From positions 1 to 35,982 of the forward strand of contig CALAXT010000013.1 of assembly GCA_937895435.1 (NCBI GenBank): DNA of 35,982 nt. The letters are read 5' to 3'. Both the position numbers and the translations under genes were made by a program. Source of the DNA: an uncultured Paracoccaceae bacterium. Its GTDB lineage: Bacteria; Pseudomonadota; Alphaproteobacteria; Rhodobacterales; Rhodobacteraceae. Under the pieces are notes generated by a model. It was not told where the DNA came from. It searched no databases and saw only the letters and a program-made list of their open reading frames with translations. This document shows positions 1 to 8,362 of the stretch, piece by piece; position 1 is the stretch's first letter; each line of letters begins with the position of its first letter.

Positions 1-51
1 TAGACGGATAAAGATCGCACAACAGGGCCGTTGCGCCCCAAAGGAGAATAC

Positions 52-687
52 ATGACGGCGAAGCTTTACTGTTTTGGAGAAAGCGGCAACGCCTACAAGG
101 TGGCGCTGACGATGACATTGGCCGAGATGGATTGGGAACCTGTCTATGTTGATTTCTTTCATGGTGAAACACGCACGCCGGCGTTTCGTGAAATCAATGA
201 GATGGGCGAAGTGCCCGTGATGGTCGATGGCGATGTGGTGTTAAGCCAGTCTGGTGTAATTCAGGATTATGTCAGTTCAAAAACTGGAAAGCTTGGTGGG
301 CGCAACGCCGCCGAACGGCGCGAGGTTTTGCGCTGGGTATTTTGGGATAATCATAAATTGTCCGGCCAAAACGGTATGTTGCGGTTTCAGATGAACTTTC
401 TGCCCGCCGAAAAACGTTCGGCCGAGGTGATTGCCTTTGTGCAGGGGCGGCTGACGGCGGCCTATACCGTTTTGAACGCACATCTGGAACATCGGACGTG
501 GATGGTGGGTGATCAGGTGACCATCGCTGATACCGCCTGCTGCGGTTATCTTTATTACCCCGAGCCCTTTGGCTTTTCGCGCGCTGATTGGCCGCATATT
601 GATGCTTGGCTTGACCGGATTTCGGCTTTGCCGGGGTGGAAACACCCCTATGATATGATGCCGGGCAGCCCAGCAGATCGGGCTTGA
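52..687 (+). CDS. Glutathione S-transferase family protein
   Basis: A 211-residue protein with the two-domain GST layout. The N-terminal thioredoxin-like half opens with a strand (KLYCFGESGNAYK) and reaches the conserved GEVPVMVDGDVVLSQS segment at about residues 53-69, where cis-Pro and Ser contact glutathione. The C-terminal helical half has the TIADTACCGY segment typical of GST C-domains. Family role: conjugation of glutathione to electrophiles or isomerisation in the cytoplasm; the substrate cannot be read from sequence. The ATG at 52 is chosen over an in-frame TTG at 31 because AAGGAG lies 5-6 bases before it and the protein then starts directly on the first strand. It converges on pheT, with a hairpin between them. 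Confidence 0.9.
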   Translation: MTAKLYCFGESGNAYKVALTMTLAEMDWEPVYVDFFHGETRTPAFREINEMGEVPVMVDGDVVLSQSGVIQDYVSSKTGKLGGRNAAERREVLRWVFWDNHKLSGQNGMLRFQMNFLPAEKRSAEVIAFVQGRLTAAYTVLNAHLEHRTWMVGDQVTIADTACCGYLYYPEPFGFSRADWPHIDAWLDRISALPGWKHPYDMMPGSPADRA

Positions 688-694
688 TAAAACG

Positions 695-726
695 CAATTG
701 GGGCCCCGTATTTGGGGCCCCAATTG
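695..726. terminator. Perfect 13-bp hairpin between convergent genes
   Basis: CAATTGGGGCCCC (695-707) and its exact reverse complement (714-726) flank a 6-base loop. It sits 8 bases after the GST stop and 18 bases before the pheT stop on the other strand. It has no T-tract on either side, so termination may rely on the very stable GC core. The placement suggests a shared bidirectional terminator. Confidence 0.7.
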
Positions 727-744
727 ATTGCTTTGGCGCGTGCC

Positions 745-3165
745 TTAGCTGCGCAGTGCGCCACCGGTTGCCTTGGTGACCTTGGCAATGATTTGGGCGC
801 TGACGGCCTGAATGTCTTGATCGGTCAGGGTTTGGGTTTGTGGCTGCAGCCGCACCGTTATGGCGATGCTTTTCTTGCCTGCGCCCATCTGCTCTTCTGC
901 GCGGGGGCCTGTGAATTCATCAAACACGCGCACCGATTCAATCAGTGATTTGTCTGCGCCTTGGGCGGCGTTGACCAGCACCTGCGCCTCAACCCGATGG
1001 TCAAGCACAAAGGCAAAGTCACGTTCCACCGCTTGCAGACCGCTTTGGCTAAGTGCGGGGCGGGTGGCGCTGCGGGTTTTGGGCAGCGGCACGTTTTCCG
1101 GGAAAATGCTGAACGCCACTGCGGGGCCCTTTAGATCCATCGCGCGCAGGATCTTTGGATGAATTTCGCCAAAGGTTGCCAGCACCACCTTGGGCCCCAG
1201 CATGATCTGCCCCGAACGGCCCGGGTGCCACCAAGCCGGCGCACCACGGCCAATCTGGGTGCGGGATGGGGCACCCATCGCGGTTAGAACCGCCTCGGCA
1301 TCGGCTTTGGCATCGTAAAGATCCACCATGCGGCGGCTGCCAAACGGGTCACGCCCGGCGGCAGCGCCCGCCAGCAGGCCTGCGGCTTGCATATGCTGTT
1401 CACCCGGTTCGCCACCATCAAAGGCGGGCCCGACCTCAAACAATGCCAAATCCATTGCCCCTCGGGCCTGATTGCGCACAGCCGCTTGAATAAGCCCGCC
1501 CAGCAGATCGGGGCGCAGATGGGTCATTTCTGACGAAATAGGGTTTTCCAGCCGCACGGCATCGCTGCCGCCGCCAAAAAGTTCTGAGGTTTCACCATCA
1601 ATGAACGAATAGGTGATGCATTCGTTATAGCCCAAGCCCGCCAGCATCCGCCGTGCGCTGCGTTCGCGGCGCTGCATAGGCGTCAGAATGGCGCGTGGCA
1701 CGCCGGGTGTGGGGCGGGGCAGGGGCCTGCCTACGAGGTTTTCCAACGACGCGATGCGCGCCACCTCTTCGACCAAGTCGGCTTCGCCCAAAATATCTGG
1801 GCGCCAGCTGGGCGGGCTTGCCATATTGCCGTTCAGGGTGAAGCCAAGCGCTTGCAGCGTTTGGCGCTGTGTGGCATCGGCGATTTCCATTCCAACCAAC
1901 GATTGTACCCGCTGTGTGTCCAACCGATAGGCCCGCGTGGTGTTGGGCACCGTGCCGTCCATCACCACATCAGATGGCGTGCCACCGCACAGATCCAAAA
2001 TCATCTGGGTCGCAGCTTCCAAGCCTGGCAGCGTATATTCTGGGTCCACCCCGCGTTCAAAGCGATAGCGCGCGTCTGAGTTGATTTTCAGCGCCCGTCC
2101 GGTTGTCGCGGTGGTGATCGGATCCCAGTATGCTGATTCCAAAAAGACATTCACCGTGTCATCGCTGCACCCTGACACTTCGCCGCCCATGATGCCTGCC
2201 AACGATTCTGGCCCGGCATCATCCGAGATTACCATCATGCCTGCGGCCAACGCATAGGTTTTGCCATCAAGTGCCAGCAGCGTTTCATCGCCTTTGGCGG
2301 GGTGAATGCGCAACCCACCCTGAACCTTATCGGCATCAAACACATGCAGGGGGCGATTTTGGTCAAATGTGAAAAAATTTGTAATATCGACCAGCGCGGA
2401 AATTGGCCGCAGGCCGATCGCGCGCAGACGCTTTTGCAGCCACACGGGCGACGGGCCGTTTTTCACCCCCCGGATCAGACGACCCGCGAACAGTGGGCAC
2501 CCTTTGTCTTTCAGTTCAGGCGCGATGGTGACCGAAATCGGGCAAGGAAATTGGCCCGGCACAGTTGCCCGTGGCGCGGTTTTCAGCGTGCCCAAGCCCC
2601 GGGCGGCCAAATCGCGGGCGATGCCGTGCACCCCAAGCGCATCGGGCCGGTTGGGGGTGATTTTGATATAAATCATTGGGTCATTTAGCCCGGCATAATC
2701 AATAAACCGTTGGCCCAGCGGTGCATCTTGCGGCAGATCAATGATGCCATCATGGTCGTCAGACAGCTCCATTTCGCGTTCAGAGCATAGCATGCCATTT
2801 GATTCGACACCGCGGATCACGCCCGGTTTCAAATCAACGCCTGTGCCCGGAACATGTGTGCCCACGGGTGCAAAAACCCCCACAAGCCCAGTTCGGGCAT
2901 TGGGCGCACCACAGACCACCTGCACCTCTTGCATTGCGCCCTCGGGGCCATCTGGATAGGTGGCCACCCGACACAGTCGCAGACGATCGGCATTTGGGTG
3001 GGGCGCAGCCTCAATCACCTGACAAATGCGAAAGGCACCCAATGTCGCAACTGGGTCGCTGACGTCTTCGACCTCATGCCCCAGATCGGTCAGCGCATGC
3101 AGGATTTCTGGCAAGCTGGCCGTGGTTTCCAAATGATCCTTAAGCCAGGACAGGGTGAATTTCAT
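745..3165 (-). CDS. pheT: Phenylalanine--tRNA ligase beta subunit
   Basis: About 806 residues, normal for bacterial PheT. It charges tRNA-Phe as an alpha2beta2 enzyme with PheS. It starts MKFTLSWLKDHLET, followed by the OB-fold tRNA-binding domain (about 45-155, with VCGAPNAR and the GVESNGMLCSERE segment), B3/B4 editing domain (about 215-390, NRPDALGVHG and DITNF), B5 domain (about 405-475), the catalytic-like core, and a C-terminal FDX-ACB anticodon-binding domain (VERDFAFVLD onward). The ATG at 3165 is preferred over upstream in-frame starts because AAGGA lies 8 bases before it and it matches the family N-terminus. pheS is not in the window, and the gene stands alone behind a divergent promoter region, so the two subunits are not in one operon here. 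Confidence 0.97.
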   Translation of the reverse strand: MKFTLSWLKDHLETTASLPEILHALTDLGHEVEDVSDPVATLGAFRICQVIEAAPHPNADRLRLCRVATYPDGPEGAMQEVQVVCGAPNARTGLVGVFAPVGTHVPGTGVDLKPGVIRGVESNGMLCSEREMELSDDHDGIIDLPQDAPLGQRFIDYAGLNDPMIYIKITPNRPDALGVHGIARDLAARGLGTLKTAPRATVPGQFPCPISVTIAPELKDKGCPLFAGRLIRGVKNGPSPVWLQKRLRAIGLRPISALVDITNFFTFDQNRPLHVFDADKVQGGLRIHPAKGDETLLALDGKTYALAAGMMVISDDAGPESLAGIMGGEVSGCSDDTVNVFLESAYWDPITTATTGRALKINSDARYRFERGVDPEYTLPGLEAATQMILDLCGGTPSDVVMDGTVPNTTRAYRLDTQRVQSLVGMEIADATQRQTLQALGFTLNGNMASPPSWRPDILGEADLVEEVARIASLENLVGRPLPRPTPGVPRAILTPMQRRERSARRMLAGLGYNECITYSFIDGETSELFGGGSDAVRLENPISSEMTHLRPDLLGGLIQAAVRNQARGAMDLALFEVGPAFDGGEPGEQHMQAAGLLAGAAAGRDPFGSRRMVDLYDAKADAEAVLTAMGAPSRTQIGRGAPAWWHPGRSGQIMLGPKVVLATFGEIHPKILRAMDLKGPAVAFSIFPENVPLPKTRSATRPALSQSGLQAVERDFAFVLDHRVEAQVLVNAAQGADKSLIESVRVFDEFTGPRAEEQMGAGKKSIAITVRLQPQTQTLTDQDIQAVSAQIIAKVTKATGGALRS

Positions 3166-3386
3166 CGGTGACATCCTTGGGCATTTTGACGTGAAACCGC
3201 TTAGCGCATGCGGGGGCAAAGGAAAAGCCCGATGCACCATCTCCCGCTATCGCACGATTTTTGCTTTCCCTCGGCGCGCAGGGGCATTATAGGAATGTCA
3301 ATTCCCCGAAAACGTGGAAAGCGGCGCCAAGACTTCGGCCCGCAGCCGTTTCCCGGCGTGGGAGAGATTTGCACAGGAGTGATCCG
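3166..3386. promoter_or_regulatory. Divergent promoter region between pheT and trcR
   Basis: A 221-base non-coding gap that must hold the promoters for pheT (minus) and trcR (plus). A TATAGG-like -10 is visible near 3290 for the plus strand, without a convincing -35 at standard spacing. I see no clear attenuator or leader peptide for pheT. The trcR ribosome site AGGAG is at 3375-3379. Confidence 0.4.
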
Positions 3387-4145
3387 ATGACCAAACCGTT
3401 AATGAGCAAAGCCACCGCAGTTTGGCTGGTGGACAATACCACACTAAGCTTCAAGCAAATTGCAGATTTCTGCGGCATGCATGAACTTGAGGTGCAGGGT
3501 ATTGCCGATGGCGATGTCGCGACGGGTGTCAAAGGGTTTGATCCAGTGGCCAATAACCAACTGGATCAGGTGGAAATTGACCGCGGTCAGGCCGATCCGG
3601 CCCATAAGATGAAACTGAAATTCAATTTGGCGGCTGTTGGCGAAGAAAAGCGTCGGGGCCCGCGTTATACCCCGCTGAGCAAGCGCCAAGATCGCCCGGC
3701 GGCCATTTTGTGGCTGGTCAAATTTCACCCCGAACTGACCGATGGTCAGGTTGGAAAACTGGTGGGCACCACCAAACCTACCATTCAATCCATCCGTGAG
3801 CGCACGCATTGGAATATCGGCCAGATCACCCCGATTGATCCTGTGGCTTTGGGTCTGTGTCGCCAATCTGAGTTGGATGCGGCCGTTCAGGTGGCCGCCC
3901 GTAAAAAGGCCGCACTTGGCTCGGTGATGTCAGACGATGAACGCCGTAAGCTGGTCAGCACTGAACAGTCGCTGGCGATGCCGACCGAGGCGCGTTTGGG
4001 CAGTGATCTGGGGGATCTGGGCGCGTTTGGCGTGGTTGACTCTGAGGAAGACAAAACCGATTTCAGCGACGCTGAAAGCTTCTTTAACCTGCCCGATGAC
4101 GCGTCAGAGGACGAGGATGACAAAGACAATCTCACCAGCCGCTAA
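3387..4145 (+). CDS. trcR: Cell-cycle transcriptional regulator TrcR (DUF1013)
   Basis: A 252-residue protein matching, by eye, the alphaproteobacterial DUF1013 family, named TrcR in Caulobacter. The N-terminal part carries a helix-turn-helix-like segment (SKATAVWLVDNTTLSFKQIADFCGMHELEV), and a second one lies at AILWLVKFHPELTDGQVGKLVGTTKPTIQSI. The C-terminal about 60 residues are strongly acidic (LGDLG, EDEDDKD), a possible flexible tail that contacts RNA polymerase. Known family role: transcription regulation linked to cell-cycle progression. The ATG at 3387 follows AGGAG by 7 bases; the longer frame from 3261 has no ribosome site and extends into promoter sequence. A strong terminator follows. 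Confidence 0.85.
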   Translation: MTKPLMSKATAVWLVDNTTLSFKQIADFCGMHELEVQGIADGDVATGVKGFDPVANNQLDQVEIDRGQADPAHKMKLKFNLAAVGEEKRRGPRYTPLSKRQDRPAAILWLVKFHPELTDGQVGKLVGTTKPTIQSIRERTHWNIGQITPIDPVALGLCRQSELDAAVQVAARKKAALGSVMSDDERRKLVSTEQSLAMPTEARLGSDLGDLGAFGVVDSEEDKTDFSDAESFFNLPDDASEDEDDKDNLTSR

Positions 4146-4172
4146 CGCGCAGCTGTGATATAACTTAAAAAT

Positions 4173-4203
4173 GCCCCAGCCTTTGGCTTGGGGCTTTTTT
4201 TTG
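4173..4203 (+). terminator. Rho-independent terminator of trcR
   Basis: GCCCCA-GCC pairs with GGC-T-TGGGGC (one bulged base) around a TTT loop at 4173-4194, followed by eight T residues. This is a textbook intrinsic terminator 27 bases after the trcR stop. Confidence 0.93.
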
Positions 4204-4319
4204 TTTGATGGCACGCGTTGCCGATACAGCCTTGATCGGGTCGATTGCCATTTACAGCTTTACTTATCAAGACTGCGGCAAGATATTTTAGTTGCGCAAA
4301 ACGGATGGGTGGTTCGTGA

Positions 4320-4655
4320 ATGCAGACAAAAATCAGGATTTTAACGATAGTCTTACCGTTGATGGTTGCAGGGTGTACGACCACGCCGCCCCTGGGGTAC
4401 GGCCCCGAGCCGTCGACGTTTCGCTATACCCCACCGGAATCGTCTGGCCTTTTGGCCTTTCGTGCCTATCCCGGCCCTGATGATGTGTGCCGCGTTATCG
4501 GGGAAAATTCTCTGACAGGTGATTTTTTGGATGATAGCGCGCTTTTGATTGGGTGCCCCAAATTAGAACAAGGGGCCATCCGTGACAGAGTGCATGATGG
4601 GGCGCGCATTGTCGCGCATGCACGAGATTGGACGCTGCTCTCAATGCCAAATTGA
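4320..4655 (+). CDS. Small predicted lipoprotein, unknown function
   Basis: A 111-residue protein. The first 18 residues form a signal peptide with a basic start (MQTKIR), a hydrophobic core and a lipobox MVAGC, so Cys19 would be lipidated. The mature part is short, has a Pro-rich linker (TTTPPLGYGPEP), and a compact domain with two further Cys (DDVCRVIG and IGCPK) that could form a disulfide. I do not recognise a family. It lies behind the trcR terminator and has no co-oriented partner, so it is probably transcribed alone. The ribosome site is weak. Confidence 0.65.
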   Translation: MQTKIRILTIVLPLMVAGCTTTPPLGYGPEPSTFRYTPPESSGLLAFRAYPGPDDVCRVIGENSLTGDFLDDSALLIGCPKLEQGAIRDRVHDGARIVAHARDWTLLSMPN

Positions 4656-4808
4656 TGCGCGCGCTTTGATGCGTGTGCAGGTGTTGACTCTGCGGTCAAG
4701 ATTTTATCTCAGGCGCAATTTTAGCCTGTTTGAAAAAGGCAGAATGGGGCGCGCAGATATCCAAAAATAGCACGACAGTTGTGCGGCATCTTTCCGCTGC
4801 TGCATGGC
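4656..4808. other. Intergenic gap between lipoprotein and recR stops
   Basis: A 153-base gap between convergent genes. A weak GCC...GGC hairpin near 4724-4740 is the only structure I see. Short open frames here lack ribosome sites and family resemblance. Confidence 0.4.
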
Positions 4809-5429
4809 TCAGAAGGCGCGGCGGGCGCGCAGCGCGGCGCCAATTGTGCCGTCGTCGAGATAATCCAGCTCACCACCGATTGGCACGCCTTGGGCCAGTG
4901 ATGTCACCCGCACTGACAGCCCTGACAACGCATCAGCGATGTAATGCGCGGTGGTCTGGCCCTCAACGGTGGCATTCAGCGCCAAAATCACCTCTTGCAC
5001 GCCGTCTTGCTGCACGCGGGCGCAAAGCTGCGGAATGCGCAGCTCATCAGGGCCCAGCCCATCAAGGGCCGAAAGTGTGCCACCCAGAACGTGATAACGG
5101 CCCCGAAAAGCACCACCGCGTTCCATCGCCCAAAGATCGGCAACATCTTCCACCACGCAAATTTCGCCCTGCGCGCGTCTGTCGTCACGGCATATGGTGC
5201 AGATATCAGCAGTGCCGATATTGCCGCAGGTCAGGCATTCACGGGCCTCTTGTGCCACGCCGCGCAGCGCATCGGCCAGTGGCAGCATCAGGGGGCCGCG
5301 CTTTTTCAGCAGATGCAGCACCGCGCGGCGCGCCGATCTGGGGCCAAGCCCCGGCAGGCGTGCCATCAGCCCAATCAGCGCCTCAATCTGGGGCTGGGCT
5401 TGGTTTTGTGAAGGGTCTGAGGCGGTCAT
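4809..5429 (-). CDS. recR: Recombination mediator protein RecR
   Basis: A 206-residue protein of normal RecR length. It begins with the helix-hairpin-helix region ([20 protein letters not shown]), then a four-Cys zinc finger (Cys65, Cys68, Cys77, Cys80 in [16 protein letters not shown]), then a Toprim domain starting at ICVVED and continuing through GGTLSALDG, and ends in a short Walker-B-like tail with the [11 protein letters not shown] segment. RecR forms a DNA-encircling ring with RecO and loads RecA on SSB-coated gaps. It is the last gene of dnaX-ybaB-recR; 16 bases separate it from ybaB. Confidence 0.97.
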   Translation of the reverse strand: MTASDPSQNQAQPQIEALIGLMARLPGLGPRSARRAVLHLLKKRGPLMLPLADALRGVAQEARECLTCGNIGTADICTICRDDRRAQGEICVVEDVADLWAMERGGAFRGRYHVLGGTLSALDGLGPDELRIPQLCARVQQDGVQEVILALNATVEGQTTAHYIADALSGLSVRVTSLAQGVPIGGELDYLDDGTIGAALRARRAF

Positions 5430-5445
5430 GCGGGTCTAGGGCCTG

Positions 5446-5799
5446 TTAAAATGGCAGCTGCATGCCGGCGGGCAGGCCCATGCCTTGGGCCAGTTTGGCC
5501 ATTTCATCCTTGTGGCGATCAGCGGCGCGGGTCTGCGCATCTTTTATTGCGGCCAAAATCAGATCTTCCACCACGTCTTTTTCGCTGGCTACCAAAATTG
5601 AAGGATCAATATTCAATGCGGTCACGGTGCCGCGTGCAGTGGCGGTGGCACGCACAAGGCCTGCGCCGCTTTCACCGGTGACGGTAATATTGTCCAACTC
5701 CTCTTGCATATTGGCCATTTTGCCCTGCATTTCCTGCGCGGCTTTCAGCATTTTGCCCATATCGCCCAGGCCTGCCAGCCCACCCAAACCTTTTAGCAT
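5446..5799 (-). CDS. ybaB: YbaB/EbfC family nucleoid-associated protein
   Basis: A 117-residue basic-acidic coiled protein: MLKGLGGLAGLGDMGKMLKAAQEMQGKMANMQEELDN is the usual N-terminal helix, followed by the VTGESGAGLVRATATARG strand region. The family forms dimers that bind DNA and is almost always placed between dnaX and recR, as here. AGGAG lies 6 bases before the ATG, and the dnaX stop is only 9 bases upstream, so translation is probably coupled. Confidence 0.95.
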   Translation of the reverse strand: MLKGLGGLAGLGDMGKMLKAAQEMQGKMANMQEELDNITVTGESGAGLVRATATARGTVTALNIDPSILVASEKDVVEDLILAAIKDAQTRAADRHKDEMAKLAQGMGLPAGMQLPF

Positions 5800-5808
5800 T
5801 TTCGTCTC

Positions 5809-7638
5809 CTATTCGCTTTCAAACGGATCCCATTCATCCTCAACCTCGGGCAGGGCCGCGCTTGCGGCCTCAGATTCGGGGGGAAGAATGGCGCGGACTT
5901 CGCTTATTTTTGCACCTGGAAAGGCGGCAAGAACCGCCTGCACCAGCGGGTTTTCGCCCGCCTGTGCGTGGGCTGCGTCTTTTTCTTGGGCGCGCTGTTC
6001 AGCCACGCTGGGCGCACCGCCTTGGCTGACAACCGACACCCCCCACCGCGCACCTGTCCAAGCTTGCAATCGCTGCGACAGACGGGCGGCCAAGTCTGGA
6101 CCCGCCTGTGGTGTGGGTTCAAATTCAATGCGTCCGGGCGCAAAATGCACCAGTCGCAGACCCGTCTCAATTTCATAAAGTAAGGTCATGTCGCGTTTTT
6201 CGCGGATAAGGGCGATGACCTGATCAAAATGGTTATAGAGCGCCAAATGGGCTGTGGGCGCGGTCTGCAGCGCCGCATTGGTGCCGCCAGTTCCTGCCAC
6301 AGCGTGCGGCGTGCTTTGTGCCGCATTCGGCGCCATACCAGCTGACGCCGTACCTCCTGCCGCCATGCCACGCACCATGCCACCCGATTTGCCACCCGAC
6401 ATGGCGCGCTTACCACCACCTGCTGGGCCTGCTGCTGTGCCACCACCCAGTGGTCCCGAGGACGCGAGGGTGGGCTGTGCTTGTAATTTACGGATCAGTT
6501 CTTCGGGGCTGGGCAGATCGGCAACATGGGTCAGCCGGATAATTGCCATTTCTGCAGCCATCATCGTGTTTGGGGCCAGCGCGATTTCTTCGAGCGCTTT
6601 GAGCAGCATCTGCCACATCCGCGTCAACACCCGCATTGGCAGCGTTTCGGCCATGCTGCGGCCACGGGCACGCTGATCTGGGCCAATTGTGGGATCTTCG
6701 GCGGTTTCGGGTGTGATTTTAATCACTGAGACCCAATGCGTAATCTCGGCCAGATCGCGCAGCACCGCCAATGGGTCTGCACCATCAGCATATTGACGTG
6801 ACAATTCACCCAAGGCGCCCGCCGCATCGCCGCGCAAGATCAAATCAAACAGATCCAGCACGCGCCCACGATCTGCCAGCCCAAGCATGGCGCGCACCTG
6901 ATCGGCGGTGGTTTCACCCGCGCCATGCGCAATCGCTTGGTCCATCAAGCTCATCGCATCGCGCACCGATCCTTCGGCGGCCCGTGTGATCAGTGCCATG
7001 GCATCAGCTGCGAGGCTTGCACCCTCCAGCCCGGCAATCCGGGTCAGATGCGCCATCATCACCTCTGGTTCAATCCGGCGCAGATCAAAGCGTTGGCAGC
7101 GCGACAGCACGGTGACGGGAACCTTGCGGATTTCGGTGGTGGCAAACAGAAATTTCACATGGGCGGGTGGTTCTTCCAGCGTTTTTAACAACGCGTTGAA
7201 CGCGTTGTTAGACAGCATGTGGACCTCATCGATGATATAGATTTTGTAACGGGCCGAGGCGGCACGGTAATGAACCGAATCAATGATTTCGCGAATATCG
7301 CCCACGCCGGTGCGGCTGGCAGCATCCATTTCTTGCACATCGACATGGCGGCCTTCGGCGATTCCACGGCAGGGTTCGCACTGTCCGCATGGCTCGGTTG
7401 TGGGCCCACCGGTGCCATCTGGCCCGATACAATTCAAACCCTTGGCCACGATCCGTGCTGTTGTGGTTTTGCCCACCCCCCGTACACCGGTTAAAATAAA
7501 GGCATGGGCGATCCGGTCTGCAGCAAAAGCATTTTTCAGTGTGCGCACCATGGCCTCTTGTCCGATAAGATCGGCAAAGGTGGCGGGGCGATACTTGCGG
7601 GCAAGAACCTGATAGCTTTGCTCAGAACTTTGGGACAT
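5809..7638 (-). CDS. dnaX: DNA polymerase III subunit gamma/tau
   Basis: About 609 residues. AAA+ clamp-loader ATPase: Walker A GVRGVGKT at about 51-58, a four-Cys zinc module (Cys70, Cys84, Cys87, Cys90), Walker B IIDEVHML, and the SRC sensor (TVLSRCQRF). After the clamp-loader domains comes a Gly/Ala/Met-rich linker (GGGTAAGPAGGGKRAMSGG and on) and then a tau-type C-terminal domain (ALYNHFDQVIALIREKR onward) that in the family contacts polymerase alpha and DnaB. The ATG at 7638 is preferred over the upstream in-frame start because of GAGG 4 bases before it and the family start MSQ...YQVLARKYRP. I see no A-rich slippery stretch for a programmed gamma frameshift. First gene of dnaX-ybaB-recR. 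Confidence 0.97.
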   Translation of the reverse strand: MSQSSEQSYQVLARKYRPATFADLIGQEAMVRTLKNAFAADRIAHAFILTGVRGVGKTTTARIVAKGLNCIGPDGTGGPTTEPCGQCEPCRGIAEGRHVDVQEMDAASRTGVGDIREIIDSVHYRAASARYKIYIIDEVHMLSNNAFNALLKTLEEPPAHVKFLFATTEIRKVPVTVLSRCQRFDLRRIEPEVMMAHLTRIAGLEGASLAADAMALITRAAEGSVRDAMSLMDQAIAHGAGETTADQVRAMLGLADRGRVLDLFDLILRGDAAGALGELSRQYADGADPLAVLRDLAEITHWVSVIKITPETAEDPTIGPDQRARGRSMAETLPMRVLTRMWQMLLKALEEIALAPNTMMAAEMAIIRLTHVADLPSPEELIRKLQAQPTLASSGPLGGGTAAGPAGGGKRAMSGGKSGGMVRGMAAGGTASAGMAPNAAQSTPHAVAGTGGTNAALQTAPTAHLALYNHFDQVIALIREKRDMTLLYEIETGLRLVHFAPGRIEFEPTPQAGPDLAARLSQRLQAWTGARWGVSVVSQGGAPSVAEQRAQEKDAAHAQAGENPLVQAVLAAFPGAKISEVRAILPPESEAASAALPEVEDEWDPFESE

Positions 7639-7716
7639 GAGACCTCGGAGGATTCGTGATGGCGAGAGTATGCCGCGGGGGGCTGCGCGTCCACCCGCCA
7701 AGCGCGGAGAGCGGAA

Positions 7717-8196
7717 ATGTTTGACGAAATAGCGGTGGGCGGCGGGTTTTTGGTTTTGTCACCCATGCCGGGGCGGGGGGGAGATTTGGCTGGTGATCTG
7801 GCCGCGTTGCAAGCTTTACAACCCGATTGGGTGCTGAGTTTGGTCGAAAATGGTGAATTTGCTCAGGTGCCGGGGTTGTTTGCGGCGTTGCAGGCTGGTG
7901 ATCTGGGGGTTTGGCTGCGGTTTCCAATTGTTGATTTTGGCGTGCCGGATGCGGTGCGGGCGGTCCTTTGGCCTGAGCTGTGCGCTGGTATTTGCCAGCG
8001 GTTGGCGCGCGGCGAGAGGGGCGTGGTGCATTGCATGGGGGGGTGCGGGCGCACTGGCATGATCGTGTTGCGGCTGATGGTGGTTTTGGGCGAACAGCCC
8101 GATGCCAGTCTGGCGCGTCTGCGGGAATGCAGGGCCTGTTGCGTTGAAACCGAACCACAGCGACTGTGGGCATTAGCGCAAGATCGTGTGGGGTGA
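7717..8196 (+). CDS. Cysteine-based protein tyrosine/dual-specificity phosphatase
   Basis: A 159-residue cytoplasmic protein with the PTP signature HCMGGCGRTG, giving catalytic Cys106 and phosphate-binding Arg112. Asp73 in FPIVDFGVPD is a plausible general acid. The small size and lack of a signal peptide fit the dual-specificity or PTEN-like bacterial group. Substrate unknown. GGAG stands 7 bases before the ATG. Divergent from dnaX with a 78-base shared promoter region. Its stop codon overlaps the last bases of the SRP RNA gene on the opposite strand. Confidence 0.85.
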   Translation: MFDEIAVGGGFLVLSPMPGRGGDLAGDLAALQALQPDWVLSLVENGEFAQVPGLFAALQAGDLGVWLRFPIVDFGVPDAVRAVLWPELCAGICQRLARGERGVVHCMGGCGRTGMIVLRLMVVLGEQPDASLARLRECRACCVETEPQRLWALAQDRVG

Positions 8197-8290
8197 GAGG
8201 CTGGACAACGACCCAAGCGGGGCTCGTTACGGCTGCTTCCTTCCGGACCTGACCGGGTTGGCGAGGTGCCTGCCCGCGCCAACCTCTCAC
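8193..8290 (-). ncRNA. ffs: Signal recognition particle RNA (4.5S, small bacterial type)
   Basis: Read on minus, the ends GTGAGAGG and CCTCTCAC pair to close a long hairpin, and the apical part has the universal SRP domain IV: GGTCAGGTCCGGAAGGAAGC, with the GGAA tetraloop and the asymmetric and symmetric internal loops that bind Ffh. The length of about 98 nt fits the Gram-negative short form, which lacks the Alu domain. The 3' end reaches into the phosphatase stop codon. Confidence 0.95.
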
Positions 8291-8294
8291 CTTT

Positions 8295-8323
8295 CAGATA
8301 GGCGATTGGAACGGCGAAGACAA
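8295..8323 (-). promoter_or_regulatory. Likely sigma-70 promoter of the SRP RNA
   Basis: On minus, TTGTCT (8323-8318), a 17-base spacer and TATCTG (8300-8295) stand just before the RNA 5' end at 8290. Spacing and position are ideal for the housekeeping sigma factor. No experiment seen; call rests on the hexamers. Confidence 0.6.
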
Positions 8324-8362
8324 GGTGGCCTTTTTCGGTTTGGCCGCGTGATGTCGGCGATG

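Noticed and set aside
3166-3240. N-terminal extension of pheT
   Set aside because: Family proteins begin at MKFTLSWLK, and AAGGA is spaced for the ATG at 3165.
4582-4770. Short plus-strand frame after the lipoprotein
   Set aside because: It starts inside the lipoprotein gene, has no ribosome site and no recognisable protein features.
5809-7638. Programmed frameshift in dnaX giving a separate gamma product
   Set aside because: I looked for an A-rich slippery heptamer with a following hairpin and found none; the Gly-rich linker is GC-rich.
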